A DNA stretch of 53,966 nucleotides, from contig VFJY01000086.1 in NCBI GenBank assembly GCA_009885825.1, forward strand, positions 1-53,966, written 5' to 3'. The stretch comes from Rhodobiaceae bacterium (GTDB taxonomy: Bacteria > Pseudomonadota > Alphaproteobacteria > Rhizobiales > Aestuariivirgaceae). This document shows positions 8,085-16,851 of this stretch, in pieces. The notes under the pieces are model-generated. The model searched no databases, had not been told where the DNA came from, and saw nothing but the letters and a program-made list of their open reading frames with translations. A program made the position numbers and the translations under genes. Each line of letters starts with the position of its first letter. Positions within the stretch are counted from its first letter, which is position 1.

Positions 8085-8864
8085 CTATTCAGTTACAGCG
8101 ACTGTTTCCGTGAGGTCTTTTCCTTCAAGCAGCGCATCAACCGCATCCCTCACTTCGTCGGTTACCGGTTTGTTGGCAGCGTCTTCAAGAGCTGCGACCG
8201 CATCCGCTTCAGCATCGGCGGCCAGATCGGCTGTTGATTCTTTTTCGGCCAAGGCCGCAGTCACCGCCGGATCGGCGGCAATGGCGTCGTCGAGAGATTT
8301 TTGCGCGTCATCCAGAGCCGTTTGCAGATTCGTTGCCTCGTCGGGGTTGGTGTTGTCGTCAAGCGCCTTCTGCGCTGCGTCCACCGCATCAACAAGATCC
8401 TGATTGGCGGCTGTCGCCGCGTCAACCGCATCTTCCCATGCGGCAAGGGCTTCGGATGCATCGGCAGCCGCCTCTTGTGCTTCCACATTGGCCTTCATGT
8501 ATTCCGCGATCTTTCCGACGCGGGAATTTGGCGAGGCGTTGGCCAGGGCTTTGGCTGAGGCGTGAGCCGCGTTCAGGGCGCCGAGCTTGGAAGCCATGCT
8601 GCCATGATTGGACTTTTCCGATCCTGAACCTTTGGAGGCTGATTCGCTCTTCGAGGATTTCGAACTTTTGTTTCCGCCAGCATTACTGTTGCTGTTGCCG
8701 TTTCCGCCACCGTTTCCGCCGCCGTTGCCGTTTCCGTTACCGCCCTTTCCAGCATAGGCGCCGGTCGCTGAGAAAGGATTTTCTGCGCTGGGCACCATAC
8801 TGGCAGCGATAAAACCTATGCTCAGCGCAAGGACCACAATGGACTTTGAAGCCTTAACGGTCAT
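8085..8864 (-). CDS. Exported Gly/Asn-rich and Ala/Asp-rich low-complexity protein, unknown function
   Basis: A 259-residue protein with no recognised enzymatic domain. It has a signal peptide (residues 1 to about 40, hydrophobic VVLALSIGFIAASMV), then a Gly/Asn repeat region (about 41-66), a Ser/Lys-rich linker (about 67-90), and a short conserved-looking module reading ASKLGALNAAHASAKALANA (about 95-114). The acidic, Ala/Asp-rich C-terminal half (about 130-240) should form long helices or coiled coil. It ends with a strong terminator and is monocistronic. The next minus-strand gene upstream encodes a second small Ala-rich exported protein. Export to the periplasm or surface is inferred from the signal peptide; a structural or matrix-like role is only a guess. 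Confidence 0.75.
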   Translation of the reverse strand: MTVKASKSIVVLALSIGFIAASMVPSAENPFSATGAYAGKGGNGNGNGGGNGGGNGNSNSNAGGNKSSKSSKSESASKGSGSEKSNHGSMASKLGALNAAHASAKALANASPNSRVGKIAEYMKANVEAQEAAADASEALAAWEDAVDAATAANQDLVDAVDAAQKALDDNTNPDEATNLQTALDDAQKSLDDAIAADPAVTAALAEKESTADLAADAEADAVAALEDAANKPVTDEVRDAVDALLEGKDLTETVAVTE

Positions 8865-9003
8865 AATTACTTTCTCTCCTCGCTGAAAGTGAACGACAGG
8901 TTTGATGCGCAGTCTCAGATCATGTGATTGTTAATGCAACTGGAATCACAAAAATCAGTGAATCATTCGTGGACATAAAATACAAAATTTTAATTATATC
9001 CGG

Positions 9004-9380
9004 CTATTTTCCCGCGACGATCTGATCGGTCGATTTGATCTTGCGGGTGGCGAACTTGAGGGCTTGTTCCGCCTTTAAGGCGATAGCCTCAGCCTTGATT
9101 ACTGCAGAGTCGGCAACGGCGGCCTGGTTGATCAAGGTATTTGAGGCGGCCAACGCGGCTTTGGCGTTTTTGGCAACAGCGGGTAGGTTGCAATCTTGTC
9201 CACCTGAAGCGGCGTACTGATGGCATTGCTTCCGACAATTGGCAGTGGCGAGGAGGTCGAGACATTGCTCGCAATCATTTCGTCAATTGCAGCCTTCTCG
9301 CCTTCGAAAACAGGCGTCGTCGCATAGATCATTGTTAGCGCCAGAACACCAACTGAAAGCTGCAAATTGGAAGACATCAT
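9004..9380 (-). pseudogene. Small Ala-rich exported protein gene broken by a one-base frameshift
   Basis: Reading begins at the double ATG at 9380 with a GAGAGGGG ribosome binding site and a short signal-peptide-like N terminus (LSVGVLALTMIYA). The frame runs to about residue 66 (VDKIATY). From there the good coding frame continues in another phase: AVAKNAKAALAASNTLINQA and onward to FATRKIKSTDQIVAGK and a TAG stop at 9006-9004. The switch falls at the GGG run 9181-9183. Adding one base there restores a single frame of 125 residues. Without it the protein ends after 82 residues with an unrelated Pro-rich tail. It is either a real inactivating mutation or a homopolymer sequencing error. No known domain is recognised. 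Confidence 0.7.
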
Positions 9381-9498
9381 GAAACCCCTCTCTTCAAGCA
9401 GTCGAGAAGCAACCTCTGATTTTCATAGGGTTAATACAATATTAATCGATGGGCCCGGTAAACCAAACACCGGAAATATAGGCCCGATTTTCGACAAT

Positions 9499-10653
9499 TC
9501 ACATGGATTGCAGCGCCTGCTCCAGATCGGAAATCAAATCGGCGGCGTCCTCGATGCCGATGGAGAAGCGGATGAGGTTTCCCGGCACGATGCTGTCTGG
9601 TCCTTCAACGGATTTTCTATGCTCGGCGAGGCTTTCAACGCCGCCGAGTGAAGTGGCGGGTGTGAACACTTTGAGGCGTGCAGCAACGCCACGGGTTTGG
9701 GCCTCGTCGCCTTTCACGAGAATGGACAGCATGCCGCCGAAACCACACGACATTTGGTCTTTGGCGATTTTGTGTTGCGGATGGCTTTCAAGGCCTGGGT
9801 AAAGCACAGCGTCAAGCTTTGGATGTTTTTCAAAATGCCTGGCGATGGCCAGCGCATTGCGCGAGGCTTGCTCCACGCGCAGAAAAAGCGTTCGCATGCC
9901 CCTGATCAACAGGAAAGCCTCAAAGCTTCCGAGCGTCGCGCCAAGGCCTATTTGGGCCTGTTTTAGCATGTCCCAGCGCGCGCTCGCTTCACGCGCGGTC
10001 AAAACACCTGCGGTTACATCGCTATGGCCATTCAGGTATTTCGTGGCGGAATGGAAAACCATGTCAGCGCCGAGGGTGAGCGGCTTAGTTATGACGGGTG
10101 GCGCGCAGGTTGAATCAACCACCAATATGGCACCCGCAGCATGGGTGGCATCGGCGGCGGCCTTGATGTCGATCACATCCCAGGTTGGGTTCACCGGAGT
10201 TTCAACCCAGACGATTGCGGTCTTGCCGGGAACAATGGCTTTGACCAAGCTTTGAGGGTCGGCGGCATTAAACAAATCAAGGCCGATGCCGCGCATTTTT
10301 TGCTGGCGCAGCAGCCAGGATTTTACTCCGTGATACATGATGGATGGCGCTGTCACGCGCTGGCCCGTTTCCAGTGTTTCGATGAGCGCTGTTGCCGCTC
10401 CCATTCCTGAAGCAAACAATCTGGTTTCAAACCCTTCTTCGAGCTCACACAGCAGGTTTTCCGCGAGAGCCACAGTCGGCGAACTGTTGCGGGAATAGAT
10501 ATACTGTCCGATCAGCTTGTAATCTTCATCGCGGGCGAAGGTGGTTGACGGCTGGATGGATGGAACAGTGGCCCCCGTTTCCGCGTCAATGAAATGACCC
10601 GCCTGGACAATGCGCGTGCGGATGGATGGTTTGGAGTTTGAACCGTCTGACAT
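9499..10653 (-). CDS. Cys/Met metabolism PLP-dependent enzyme (cystathionine gamma-synthase/lyase family)
   Basis: A 384-residue fold-type-I PLP enzyme of the trans-sulfuration family. Seen are the N-terminal Tyr-Ser-Arg element YIYSRNSSPTV that contacts the phosphate of the neighbouring subunit, the GMGAATALIETL segment, the Asp region VVDSTCAPP and the Schiff-base Lys205 in HSATKYLNGHSDV. The C-terminal FSIGIEDAADLI completes the family pattern. Members include cystathionine gamma-synthase, cystathionine gamma-lyase, methionine gamma-lyase and O-acylhomoserine sulfhydrylase; the sequence alone does not decide among them. It lies 27 bases after pdxH on the same strand, so a PLP-making enzyme and a PLP-using enzyme may be cotranscribed. 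Confidence 0.87.
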   Translation of the reverse strand: MSDGSNSKPSIRTRIVQAGHFIDAETGATVPSIQPSTTFARDEDYKLIGQYIYSRNSSPTVALAENLLCELEEGFETRLFASGMGAATALIETLETGQRVTAPSIMYHGVKSWLLRQQKMRGIGLDLFNAADPQSLVKAIVPGKTAIVWVETPVNPTWDVIDIKAAADATHAAGAILVVDSTCAPPVITKPLTLGADMVFHSATKYLNGHSDVTAGVLTAREASARWDMLKQAQIGLGATLGSFEAFLLIRGMRTLFLRVEQASRNALAIARHFEKHPKLDAVLYPGLESHPQHKIAKDQMSCGFGGMLSILVKGDEAQTRGVAARLKVFTPATSLGGVESLAEHRKSVEGPDSIVPGNLIRFSIGIEDAADLISDLEQALQSM

Positions 10654-10680
10654 TGGAACACCGTTTTCGGGAAAGGATTA

Positions 10681-11313
10681 TTAGGGATATAATCGCGCCT
10701 TTGACCATTCACCACCAGGAGCAGCGCGGCGAAACACCACGCGGTCATGCAGACGAAAGGGGCGGTCGTGCCAAAATTCGATCGAAAGCGGCTTGACACG
10801 AAAGCCGGACCAATGGGGCGGGCGGGGCACGTCTCCAATCACATATTTGGCGGCATAGAGGGCGACCGAGGCTTCCAGCGCAAACCTGCCTTCCAGGGGC
10901 CGCGACTGTTGCGAGGCCCAAGCGCCAATGCGGCTGTCCCTTGCACGCGTGGCGAAATAGGCATCGGCTTCCGCTTCGCTCACCTGCTCCACAATTCCAC
11001 GCACCCGAACCTGGCGGCGCAGGGATTTCCAATGGAAACACAGCGCCGCCTTGGACGTTCCCAGAATTTCCTGACCCTTCTGGCTTTGGTAATTGGTGTA
11101 AAACACAAAACCGCGCTCGTCCGCGTCCTTCAGCAGAACCATGCGCACATTGGGCAGGCCTTCCTCATCGACGGTCGCCAGTGCCATGCCGTTGGGATCA
11201 TTGGGTTCGGATTTTCCGGCGTCCGCCAGCCATTCCTTGAATAGCGGCACGGGATCGTGGCGTTCGGTGAAGCCGTAGGCTGCGGTCAGGGTTGAGAGAT
11301 CACTCAGAGTCAT
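10681..11313 (-). CDS. pdxH: Pyridoxine/pyridoxamine 5'-phosphate oxidase
   Basis: The 210-residue product matches PdxH, which oxidises PNP or PMP to pyridoxal 5'-phosphate with FMN and oxygen. Typical segments are [47 protein letters not shown] and the C-terminal [13 protein letters not shown]...RLYP. The start was set at the ATG at 11313 (MTLSDLS); an in-frame ATG 25 codons upstream would give an atypical N-terminal extension with no family resemblance. It is divergent from fabI over a 110-base gap that should hold both promoters, and precedes the Cys/Met-type PLP enzyme gene. Confidence 0.96.
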   Translation of the reverse strand: MTLSDLSTLTAAYGFTERHDPVPLFKEWLADAGKSEPNDPNGMALATVDEEGLPNVRMVLLKDADERGFVFYTNYQSQKGQEILGTSKAALCFHWKSLRRQVRVRGIVEQVSEAEADAYFATRARDSRIGAWASQQSRPLEGRFALEASVALYAAKYVIGDVPRPPHWSGFRVKPLSIEFWHDRPFRLHDRVVFRRAAPGGEWSKARLYP

Positions 11314-11423
11314 GCAACACGAATATACCAGATTGCGTGCAACGTCGCGCCCTTTCCTTCGCTGGTCAACTGTGCCAAATAGCGTCACACGAACTTCAAT
11401 CGGCCAGATATTCAGGATAAATC

Positions 11424-12248
11424 ATGAGCGAAAACAAAGGCTTGATGGCCGGTAAACGAGGCCTGATCATGGGAGTCGCCAATAACCGGTCCATCGCCTG
11501 GGGCATAGCTCAGGCTTGCGCCAGGCATGGGGCGGAACTCGCTTTCACCTATCAGGGCGACGCGCTGAAAAAGCGAGTGGAGCCTTTGGCAGCGGAAATT
11601 GGTTCCAAGCTTGTTGTGCCTTGCGATGTGACAGACATGGCCTCTGTCGACGCCACGTTTGAAGCGATTGAGAAGGCCTGGGGCAAGCTGGATTTCGTGG
11701 TGCACGCCATCGCGTTTTCAAACAAGGATGAACTCTCGGGGCGCTATGTCGACACGACCGCCGACAACTTCACCAAGACCATGTTCATCTCATGCTATAG
11801 CTTCACAGCCATCGCCCAGCGGGCTGAAAAGCTGATGACTGATGGTGGCTCGCTGTTGACGCTGACCTACTACGGTGCCGAAAAATGGATGCCCCACTAC
11901 AATGTCATGGGCGTGGCGAAGGCCGCGCTGGAAGCCTCCGTCCGCTATATGGCAGCCGATCTTGGCGTTAAAAATATCCGCGTCAACGCGATTTCGGCTG
12001 GCCCGATCAAGACGCTGGCGGCTTCGGGCATTGGCGACTTCCGCTACATCCTGAAATGGAACGAGTATAACTCACCGCTTCGGCGCACGGTCACGACGGA
12101 AGAAGTAGGAGACAGCGGCTTTTATCTGTTGTCTGATTTATCGCGCGGTGTGACGGGTGAAATCCTGCATGTGGATTCGGGCTATCACATCGTTGGCATG
12201 AAGGTTCCGACAGCACCCGACATGAGCTTAGCGACCAACGGTGAGTGA
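11424..12248 (+). CDS. fabI: Enoyl-[acyl-carrier-protein] reductase (NADH)
   Basis: A 274-residue FabI of the short-chain dehydrogenase fold. It carries out the final reduction of each fatty-acid elongation cycle. The nucleotide-binding start is IMGVANNRSIAWGIA, and the catalytic residues are Tyr149, Tyr159 and Lys166 in the FabI-specific Y-x9-Y-x6-K arrangement. GPIKTLAASGIGDF is the substrate-loop region, which is also where triclosan binds in characterised homologues. The start has an AGGATAA ribosome binding site. Its stop overlaps the start of the following phosphatase gene by eight bases, so the two are translationally coupled, with aroC following. Confidence 0.97.
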   Translation: MSENKGLMAGKRGLIMGVANNRSIAWGIAQACARHGAELAFTYQGDALKKRVEPLAAEIGSKLVVPCDVTDMASVDATFEAIEKAWGKLDFVVHAIAFSNKDELSGRYVDTTADNFTKTMFISCYSFTAIAQRAEKLMTDGGSLLTLTYYGAEKWMPHYNVMGVAKAALEASVRYMAADLGVKNIRVNAISAGPIKTLAASGIGDFRYILKWNEYNSPLRRTVTTEEVGDSGFYLLSDLSRGVTGEILHVDSGYHIVGMKVPTAPDMSLATNGE

Positions 12249-12846
12249 GATACGGCCACCCGTTTATTTCGTGCGCCACGGCGAAACGGAATGGAACCGT
12301 CTTGGCATCATCCAGGGCTGGACAGATATTCCGTTGAATGACACGGGCCATGAACAGGCCAAAAGTGTGGCCCGGGCTTTCGTGGCGCATCCCGAAGTCA
12401 GCAGGGATTGCCGTTTTGCGGTGAGCCCCTTGGGTCGCACGCGGCAGACCATGGCGCACATCTCTGAAGCCCTTGCACTGCCTGAATCCCACGTTTCAAT
12501 CGCTCCTACTATCAAGGAACTTGGTTTCGGCGTGTGGGAGGGAAAGCCTTTCTGGGAATTGAAAGCATCGCCCGTTTATCCCGCCGATCCGGAGGCGCGC
12601 TACACATGGCGACCAGAGGGTGGAGAGAGCTATAGCGATGGCAAGGCGAGGCTTTCGGACTGGCTGGCCACACTCACCGAACCAACAGTTGTTGTGGCCC
12701 ACGGCGCCATTGGCCGCTGCCTTATCGGCCATCTAACCAACCTGAGTGTTCGCGACATGATGGGAGTTCGCATGCATCAGGGGCAATATTGCGAGATATC
12801 CAATGGCGTTGCGACGTGGTTTGACGGAACACCCGGGCCCGCCTAA
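12241..12846 (+). CDS. Histidine phosphatase family protein (phosphoglycerate mutase-like)
   Basis: The 201-residue product has the RHGE phosphohistidine motif at residues 12-15 ([10 protein letters not shown]), the second Arg in SPLGRTRQT and the later His in VAHGAIGR. It is a member of the histidine-phosphatase branch, whose activities range from phosphoglycerate mutase to broad phosphatase. The start is a GTG at 12241, inside the last codons of fabI, which gives an eight-base overlap. Such a PGAM-like gene between fabI and aroC is a recurrent arrangement in Hyphomicrobiales. The in vivo substrate is not known. Confidence 0.9.
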   Translation: MSEIRPPVYFVRHGETEWNRLGIIQGWTDIPLNDTGHEQAKSVARAFVAHPEVSRDCRFAVSPLGRTRQTMAHISEALALPESHVSIAPTIKELGFGVWEGKPFWELKASPVYPADPEARYTWRPEGGESYSDGKARLSDWLATLTEPTVVVAHGAIGRCLIGHLTNLSVRDMMGVRMHQGQYCEISNGVATWFDGTPGPA

Positions 12847-12857
12847 AACGCTTTCCC

Positions 12858-13943
12858 ATGTCACACAACACATTCGGCCACCTGTTTCGCATGACAACAT
12901 TCGGGGAAAGCCACGGCGCGGCCATCGGCTGCGTGGTGGATGGCTGCCCGCCGGGCATCAAGCTTGCGGCATCCGACATTCAAGGTTTCTTGGACAAGCG
13001 CCGACCGGGGCAAAGCCGTTTCACCACGCAACGGCAGGAACCCGATGCTGTCAAAATTCTCTCGGGCGTTTTTGAAGATGACCGAACAGGCGGACAAGTG
13101 ACAACCGGCACCCCGATCATGTTGATGATTGAGAATGTCGACCAAAGATCCAAGGACTATTCAGAGATTCGCGACAAGTTTCGACCCGGTCATGCGGATT
13201 TCACCTATCAGGTCAAATATGGCTTGCGCGATTATCGCGGCGGCGGGCGCTCATCGGCGCGGGAAACGGCGGTGCGGGTAGCGGCAGGCGCCGTGGCGCG
13301 CAAAGTTGTTCCAGCTATCACCATTCGGGGCTGCCTTGTGCAAATGGGGCCGCACAAGATTGATCGCAAGAATTGGGATTGGGCCGAGGTTGACAACAAT
13401 CCTTTCTTCTGCCCGGATAGAAAGACTGCCGCATTTTATGAAGAGTATCTCGATGGCATCCGCAAAGCGGGGTCTTCGTGCGGCGCGGTTGTTGAAGTCA
13501 CGGCTTCCGGTGTTCCCGCGGGCTGGGGAGCGCCGGTCTATGGCAAGCTGGATCAGGATCTGGCTGCTGCCATGATGAGCATCAATGCGGTGAAGGGTGT
13601 CGAGATCGGCGCGGGATTTGCGGCTGCGGGTTTCACCGGCGAGGAAAATGCTGATGAAATCCGCATGCGCCACGGCAAGCCGGAATTCCTGTCAAACAAT
13701 GCGGGCGGAGTTCTGGGCGGCATTTCGTCGGGCCAGGATGTTGTTGTGCGCCTGGCCATCAAGCCCACTTCTTCCATATTAAATCCTCGCCAGACAATCA
13801 CGGCGCAAGGAACGGAAACCGATATCGTCACCAAGGGCCGCCACGACCCTTGCGTCGGCATCCGCGCCGTACCCGTGGCTGAAGCCATGATGGCGCTGGT
13901 GCTGGCTGATCATTTTCTGCGGCATCGCGGGCAGATGGGGTGA
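12858..13943 (+). CDS. aroC: Chorismate synthase
   Basis: This 361-residue protein is chorismate synthase, the last enzyme of the shikimate pathway. It converts 5-enolpyruvylshikimate 3-phosphate to chorismate using reduced FMN. Family signatures are present: [18 protein letters not shown] near residue 16, the [15 protein letters not shown] stretch, [14 protein letters not shown], and the C-terminal [17 protein letters not shown]. Length is normal. It is the third gene of the fabI-phosphatase-aroC run, 11 bases downstream of the phosphatase gene, and ends one base short of the convergent tlyA gene. Confidence 0.97.
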   Translation: MSHNTFGHLFRMTTFGESHGAAIGCVVDGCPPGIKLAASDIQGFLDKRRPGQSRFTTQRQEPDAVKILSGVFEDDRTGGQVTTGTPIMLMIENVDQRSKDYSEIRDKFRPGHADFTYQVKYGLRDYRGGGRSSARETAVRVAAGAVARKVVPAITIRGCLVQMGPHKIDRKNWDWAEVDNNPFFCPDRKTAAFYEEYLDGIRKAGSSCGAVVEVTASGVPAGWGAPVYGKLDQDLAAAMMSINAVKGVEIGAGFAAAGFTGEENADEIRMRHGKPEFLSNNAGGVLGGISSGQDVVVRLAIKPTSSILNPRQTITAQGTETDIVTKGRHDPCVGIRAVPVAEAMMALVLADHFLRHRGQMG

Positions 13944-13944
13944 C

Positions 13945-14679
13945 TCAAACTTTTCTCGCCGCAACCAGGAATTCCTTGTTGCCGTCGCCGCCTTCGATTG
14001 ATGAGGGGGTGATGCCCAGGACTTTCCAGTTTTCCGCAGTCAAGAATTTCGAAATTTCGTTGCAGATGCGCTCATGTTCGAGCGGGTCGCTGACGATGCC
14101 GCCCCGGCCGACAGATTCCTTGCCGGCTTCGAATTGCGGTTTGACCAGGGCAATGAGGCCGACGCCTGATTTGGCCAATTCGAGGGCCGGCGGCAGGGCG
14201 AGCTTGAGTGAAATAAAACTCACATCGCAGGCGATAAATTCAATGTCGTGGGCGATTTGATCGACGGCGAGATCGCGAGCGTTCAGGCCTTCAATGGAGG
14301 TGACGCGCGGGTGAGTCTTGAAGCGCCCGGAGAACTGGCCATGCCCCACATCAATCGCCGTCACGTGGGCAGCGCCGAGCTCGACCAGAACCTGGGTGAA
14401 TCCCCCGGTTGACGCGCCAATATCCAGGCAGTTCAAGTCCTTGACGCTGATCTTGAAGAATTCGAGGCCATGTTTCAGTTTGAGCGCCGAGCGCGAGACA
14501 TATTTTTGCGCCTCATCGATGATCTCGATCCGGCAATTGCTTGCGGTGTTTTGGGCTGGTTTTGCAGCTAATATGCCGTTCACGCGCACGGTTTGACGCG
14601 CAATGGCATCCCGCGCCCGCGATCTAGAAGAATAAAGCCCACGCTGCACCAGCAATTCATCAAGCCGCTGGCGTGTCAC
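13945..14679 (-). CDS. tlyA: TlyA family rRNA 2'-O-methyltransferase / hemolysin-like protein
   Basis: A 244-residue protein with an N-terminal S4 RNA-binding domain (residues 1-60, [20 protein letters not shown]) and a C-terminal FtsJ-like methyltransferase domain. The S-adenosylmethionine motif is [15 protein letters not shown] (about 88-102), and KPQFEAG is a family signature. Characterised TlyA proteins 2'-O-methylate 16S and 23S rRNA; the older hemolysin name comes from indirect effects. The start is a GTG overlapping the xseB stop (GTGA), so it is translationally coupled as the last gene of the HDAC-xseB-tlyA operon. Confidence 0.92.
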   Translation of the reverse strand: MTRQRLDELLVQRGLYSSRSRARDAIARQTVRVNGILAAKPAQNTASNCRIEIIDEAQKYVSRSALKLKHGLEFFKISVKDLNCLDIGASTGGFTQVLVELGAAHVTAIDVGHGQFSGRFKTHPRVTSIEGLNARDLAVDQIAHDIEFIACDVSFISLKLALPPALELAKSGVGLIALVKPQFEAGKESVGRGGIVSDPLEHERICNEISKFLTAENWKVLGITPSSIEGGDGNKEFLVAARKV

Positions 14680-14924
14680 GCAACGTCCAGTGGCTCGGTT
14701 CCCGCTGGTTTGCCATCAGGCCTCAGGGTGATTTTTTCGATTCGGGCTTCGGCGTCTTTCAATTGCTTTTCACAATGTTTTTTCAGCGCTTCGCCGCGTG
14801 TGTAAATGGCGATGGATTGTTCAAGGTCGACCTTGCCGGACTCCAGTTTGGCAACAATTTCCTCGAGCTGGGCTAACGCCTTTTCGAATGGCAGTTCGGC
14901 GATGTCGGGAAACTCTGTCGTCAT
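14676..14924 (-). CDS. xseB: Exodeoxyribonuclease VII small subunit
   Basis: A short helical protein of 82 residues with the XseB signature [20 protein letters not shown] followed by [20 protein letters not shown]. The small subunit combines with XseA to form exonuclease VII, which degrades single-stranded DNA. It overlaps the deacetylase gene by four bases (ATGA) and the tlyA gene by four (GTGA). In many relatives dxs lies between xseB and tlyA; here nothing does. Confidence 0.94.
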   Translation of the reverse strand: MTTEFPDIAELPFEKALAQLEEIVAKLESGKVDLEQSIAIYTRGEALKKHCEKQLKDAEARIEKITLRPDGKPAGTEPLDVA

Positions 14925-15892
14925 TTGAAATCATCCTCGTCATCTGGTTCGCCATCAAAAGCAGCGCTGCCGCGCATGAGGGCCTGCACATGGATGGCAA
15001 CTGAGGCGCCCAGGCCTTGCAAATCATAGCCGCCTTCCAGCACGGATACAACGCGGCCCTCCGCATGGGCATCGGCTGCGGCCATCAACTCAAGTGTGGC
15101 CCAGGCAAAATCCTCTTCGGTGAGTTGCAGGCTTCCCAAAGGATCGGCATGGTGGGCGTCAAAGCCAGCAGATATCAAGACCAGATCGGGGGCGAAATCA
15201 TCAAGGGCCGGGAGAATGATGGAGCGCATCGCATCCCTGAATTGGGCGCCGCCATCGCCTGCCCTGAGCGGAGCGTTGCATATGTTGCCTACTCCGGTTT
15301 CCGTGGCAGCCCCGGAGCCGGGGTAAAGCGGCATCTGGTGGGTTGAGCCATAGAACAAATTGGCATCCGACCAGAAAATTTCCTGGGTGCCATTGCCGTG
15401 GTGCACGTCGAAATCAACGACGGCGACGCGCCCGGCGCTGTAGCGGGCACGGGCATAGTGGGCAGCGATCGCCACCTGATTGAACAGGCAGAAGCCCATG
15501 GCCTTGCGCGATTCCGCATGGTGGCCCGGTGGACGCAGCGCACAGAAGACATTGTCAGCCGCACCAGTGAACACCGCATCAACCGCTGCGGTGGCGGCCC
15601 CCACAGCCCGGAGCGCCGCTTCGAGTGAACCGGGCGACATCGCCGTATCAGGATCGAGATATTCAACACCCTCGTCGGGCGCCATGGAAAGTACATGGCG
15701 CAGATGCTCCTCTGCATGGGCGCGCAGGATATCTTCCTCCTTGCCCAGCGGCGCCAGCTGGCGTTTCAGATCATGGAAATTCGGCGCTTCCAGAATTTTG
15801 TTAATCACCTTTATGCGGTCGACCCGTTCGGGGTGGCCAGCGGGCGTCAGGTGATTAAGGCTGGCGGGATGGGTGTATAGAAGTGTCGTCAT
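14921..15892 (-). CDS. Histone deacetylase family protein (class II-like, acetoin utilisation type)
   Basis: A 323-residue arginase/deacetylase-fold enzyme. The zinc and catalytic segments are all there: RPPGHHAE (the paired catalytic His), [12 protein letters not shown] (Asp and His zinc ligands), [13 protein letters not shown] (the third ligand Asp) and the C-terminal [10 protein letters not shown]. Bacterial homologues deacetylate small amines such as acetylpolyamines or act on acetyl-lysine. Substrate cannot be told here. It is the first gene of a tightly coupled operon with xseB and tlyA, and is divergent from tsaC across a 23-base gap. Confidence 0.92.
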   Translation of the reverse strand: MTTLLYTHPASLNHLTPAGHPERVDRIKVINKILEAPNFHDLKRQLAPLGKEEDILRAHAEEHLRHVLSMAPDEGVEYLDPDTAMSPGSLEAALRAVGAATAAVDAVFTGAADNVFCALRPPGHHAESRKAMGFCLFNQVAIAAHYARARYSAGRVAVVDFDVHHGNGTQEIFWSDANLFYGSTHQMPLYPGSGAATETGVGNICNAPLRAGDGGAQFRDAMRSIILPALDDFAPDLVLISAGFDAHHADPLGSLQLTEEDFAWATLELMAAADAHAEGRVVSVLEGGYDLQGLGASVAIHVQALMRGSAAFDGEPDDEDDFK

Positions 15893-15915
15893 GGCCCTGC
15901 TATAGAGCGCCTGAG

Positions 15916-16851
15916 ATGAATAATTCCACTGAAATATTAGCTGCGGTCCGCGCGCTCAAGAATGGCGAGCTGGTGGCGTTTCCAACGGAAACGGTTTACG
16001 GGCTGGGCGCTGATGCAACGGATGACCAGGCGGTGGCCAGGCTTTATGAAGCCAAGGGAAGGCCAAGTTTCAATCCGCTGATTTCACATGTTGTGGATGC
16101 CTTTGCGGCCTTTGCGCTGGGTGAATTTCCGAGCGATGCCAAGAAACTGGCGCTGCTGTTTTGGCCAGGGCCTCTGACACTTGTAGTGCCACGGGCGCGC
16201 AACTGCCCGGTTTCGCTGCTGGCTTCGGCGGGACTGCCCAGCATTGCGTTGCGCGTGCCTGATCATCCATTGGCGCTTGATCTGCTGGAAGCTGTGCAAC
16301 GGCCCGTCGTCGCGCCAAGCGCCAATGCATCTGGCAGGATCAGCCCGACGACGGCGGCCCATGTGAGGGCCGGGCTGGGGAACAAGGTTTCGATGGTGCT
16401 TGACGGTGGCGCATGCAAGGTGGGGGTTGAATCAACCGTTGTAAGTTTCACGGGAACTCACCCCAAGCTGCTTCGCCCTGGCGGGCTGGCCAAATCCAGG
16501 CTTGAAGCGGTCTTGTATCATGAGCTGGATGTTGAAACCGATGCCCTTCAACCCCATTCACCGGGGCAGATGGAAAGCCACTATGCGCCTCGCGCCGGTT
16601 TGCGTTTGGAGGCAGCGGAGCCACGTGAAGGCGAAAGCTATTTGGGGTTTGGCAAATACAGTTTTGGTCCACATTCGCTTTCGGCCCATGGCGATGTGGT
16701 GGAAGCGGCGGCGAACTTGTTCCGCATGCTGCATGAGCTGGATGCGGCGGGCACGTCCGCGATTGCAGTAGCACCTATTCCCATGGAAGGATTGGGCGAG
16801 GCCATCAATGACCGCTTGTGCCGGGCCGCGGCCCCAAGGCCCTCCGCATGA
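15916..16851 (+). CDS. tsaC: L-threonylcarbamoyladenylate synthase, YrdC plus Sua5 domains
   Basis: A 311-residue protein of the long Sua5/YwlC form. The YrdC domain (about residues 7-195) shows the KxR-SxN ATP/threonine-binding elements in AFPTETVYGLGADA, KGRPSFNPLI and APSANASGRISPT. A C-terminal Sua5 domain begins after the HSPGQMESHYAPR linker (about 215). It makes threonylcarbamoyl-AMP, which supplies the t6A modification of ANN-decoding tRNAs. The start is the ATG at 15916 rather than an upstream in-frame start at 15883 that would overlap the divergent deacetylase gene. Its stop overlaps the next gene (ATGA). Confidence 0.95.
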   Translation: MNNSTEILAAVRALKNGELVAFPTETVYGLGADATDDQAVARLYEAKGRPSFNPLISHVVDAFAAFALGEFPSDAKKLALLFWPGPLTLVVPRARNCPVSLLASAGLPSIALRVPDHPLALDLLEAVQRPVVAPSANASGRISPTTAAHVRAGLGNKVSMVLDGGACKVGVESTVVSFTGTHPKLLRPGGLAKSRLEAVLYHELDVETDALQPHSPGQMESHYAPRAGLRLEAAEPREGESYLGFGKYSFGPHSLSAHGDVVEAAANLFRMLHELDAAGTSAIAVAPIPMEGLGEAINDRLCRAAAPRPSA

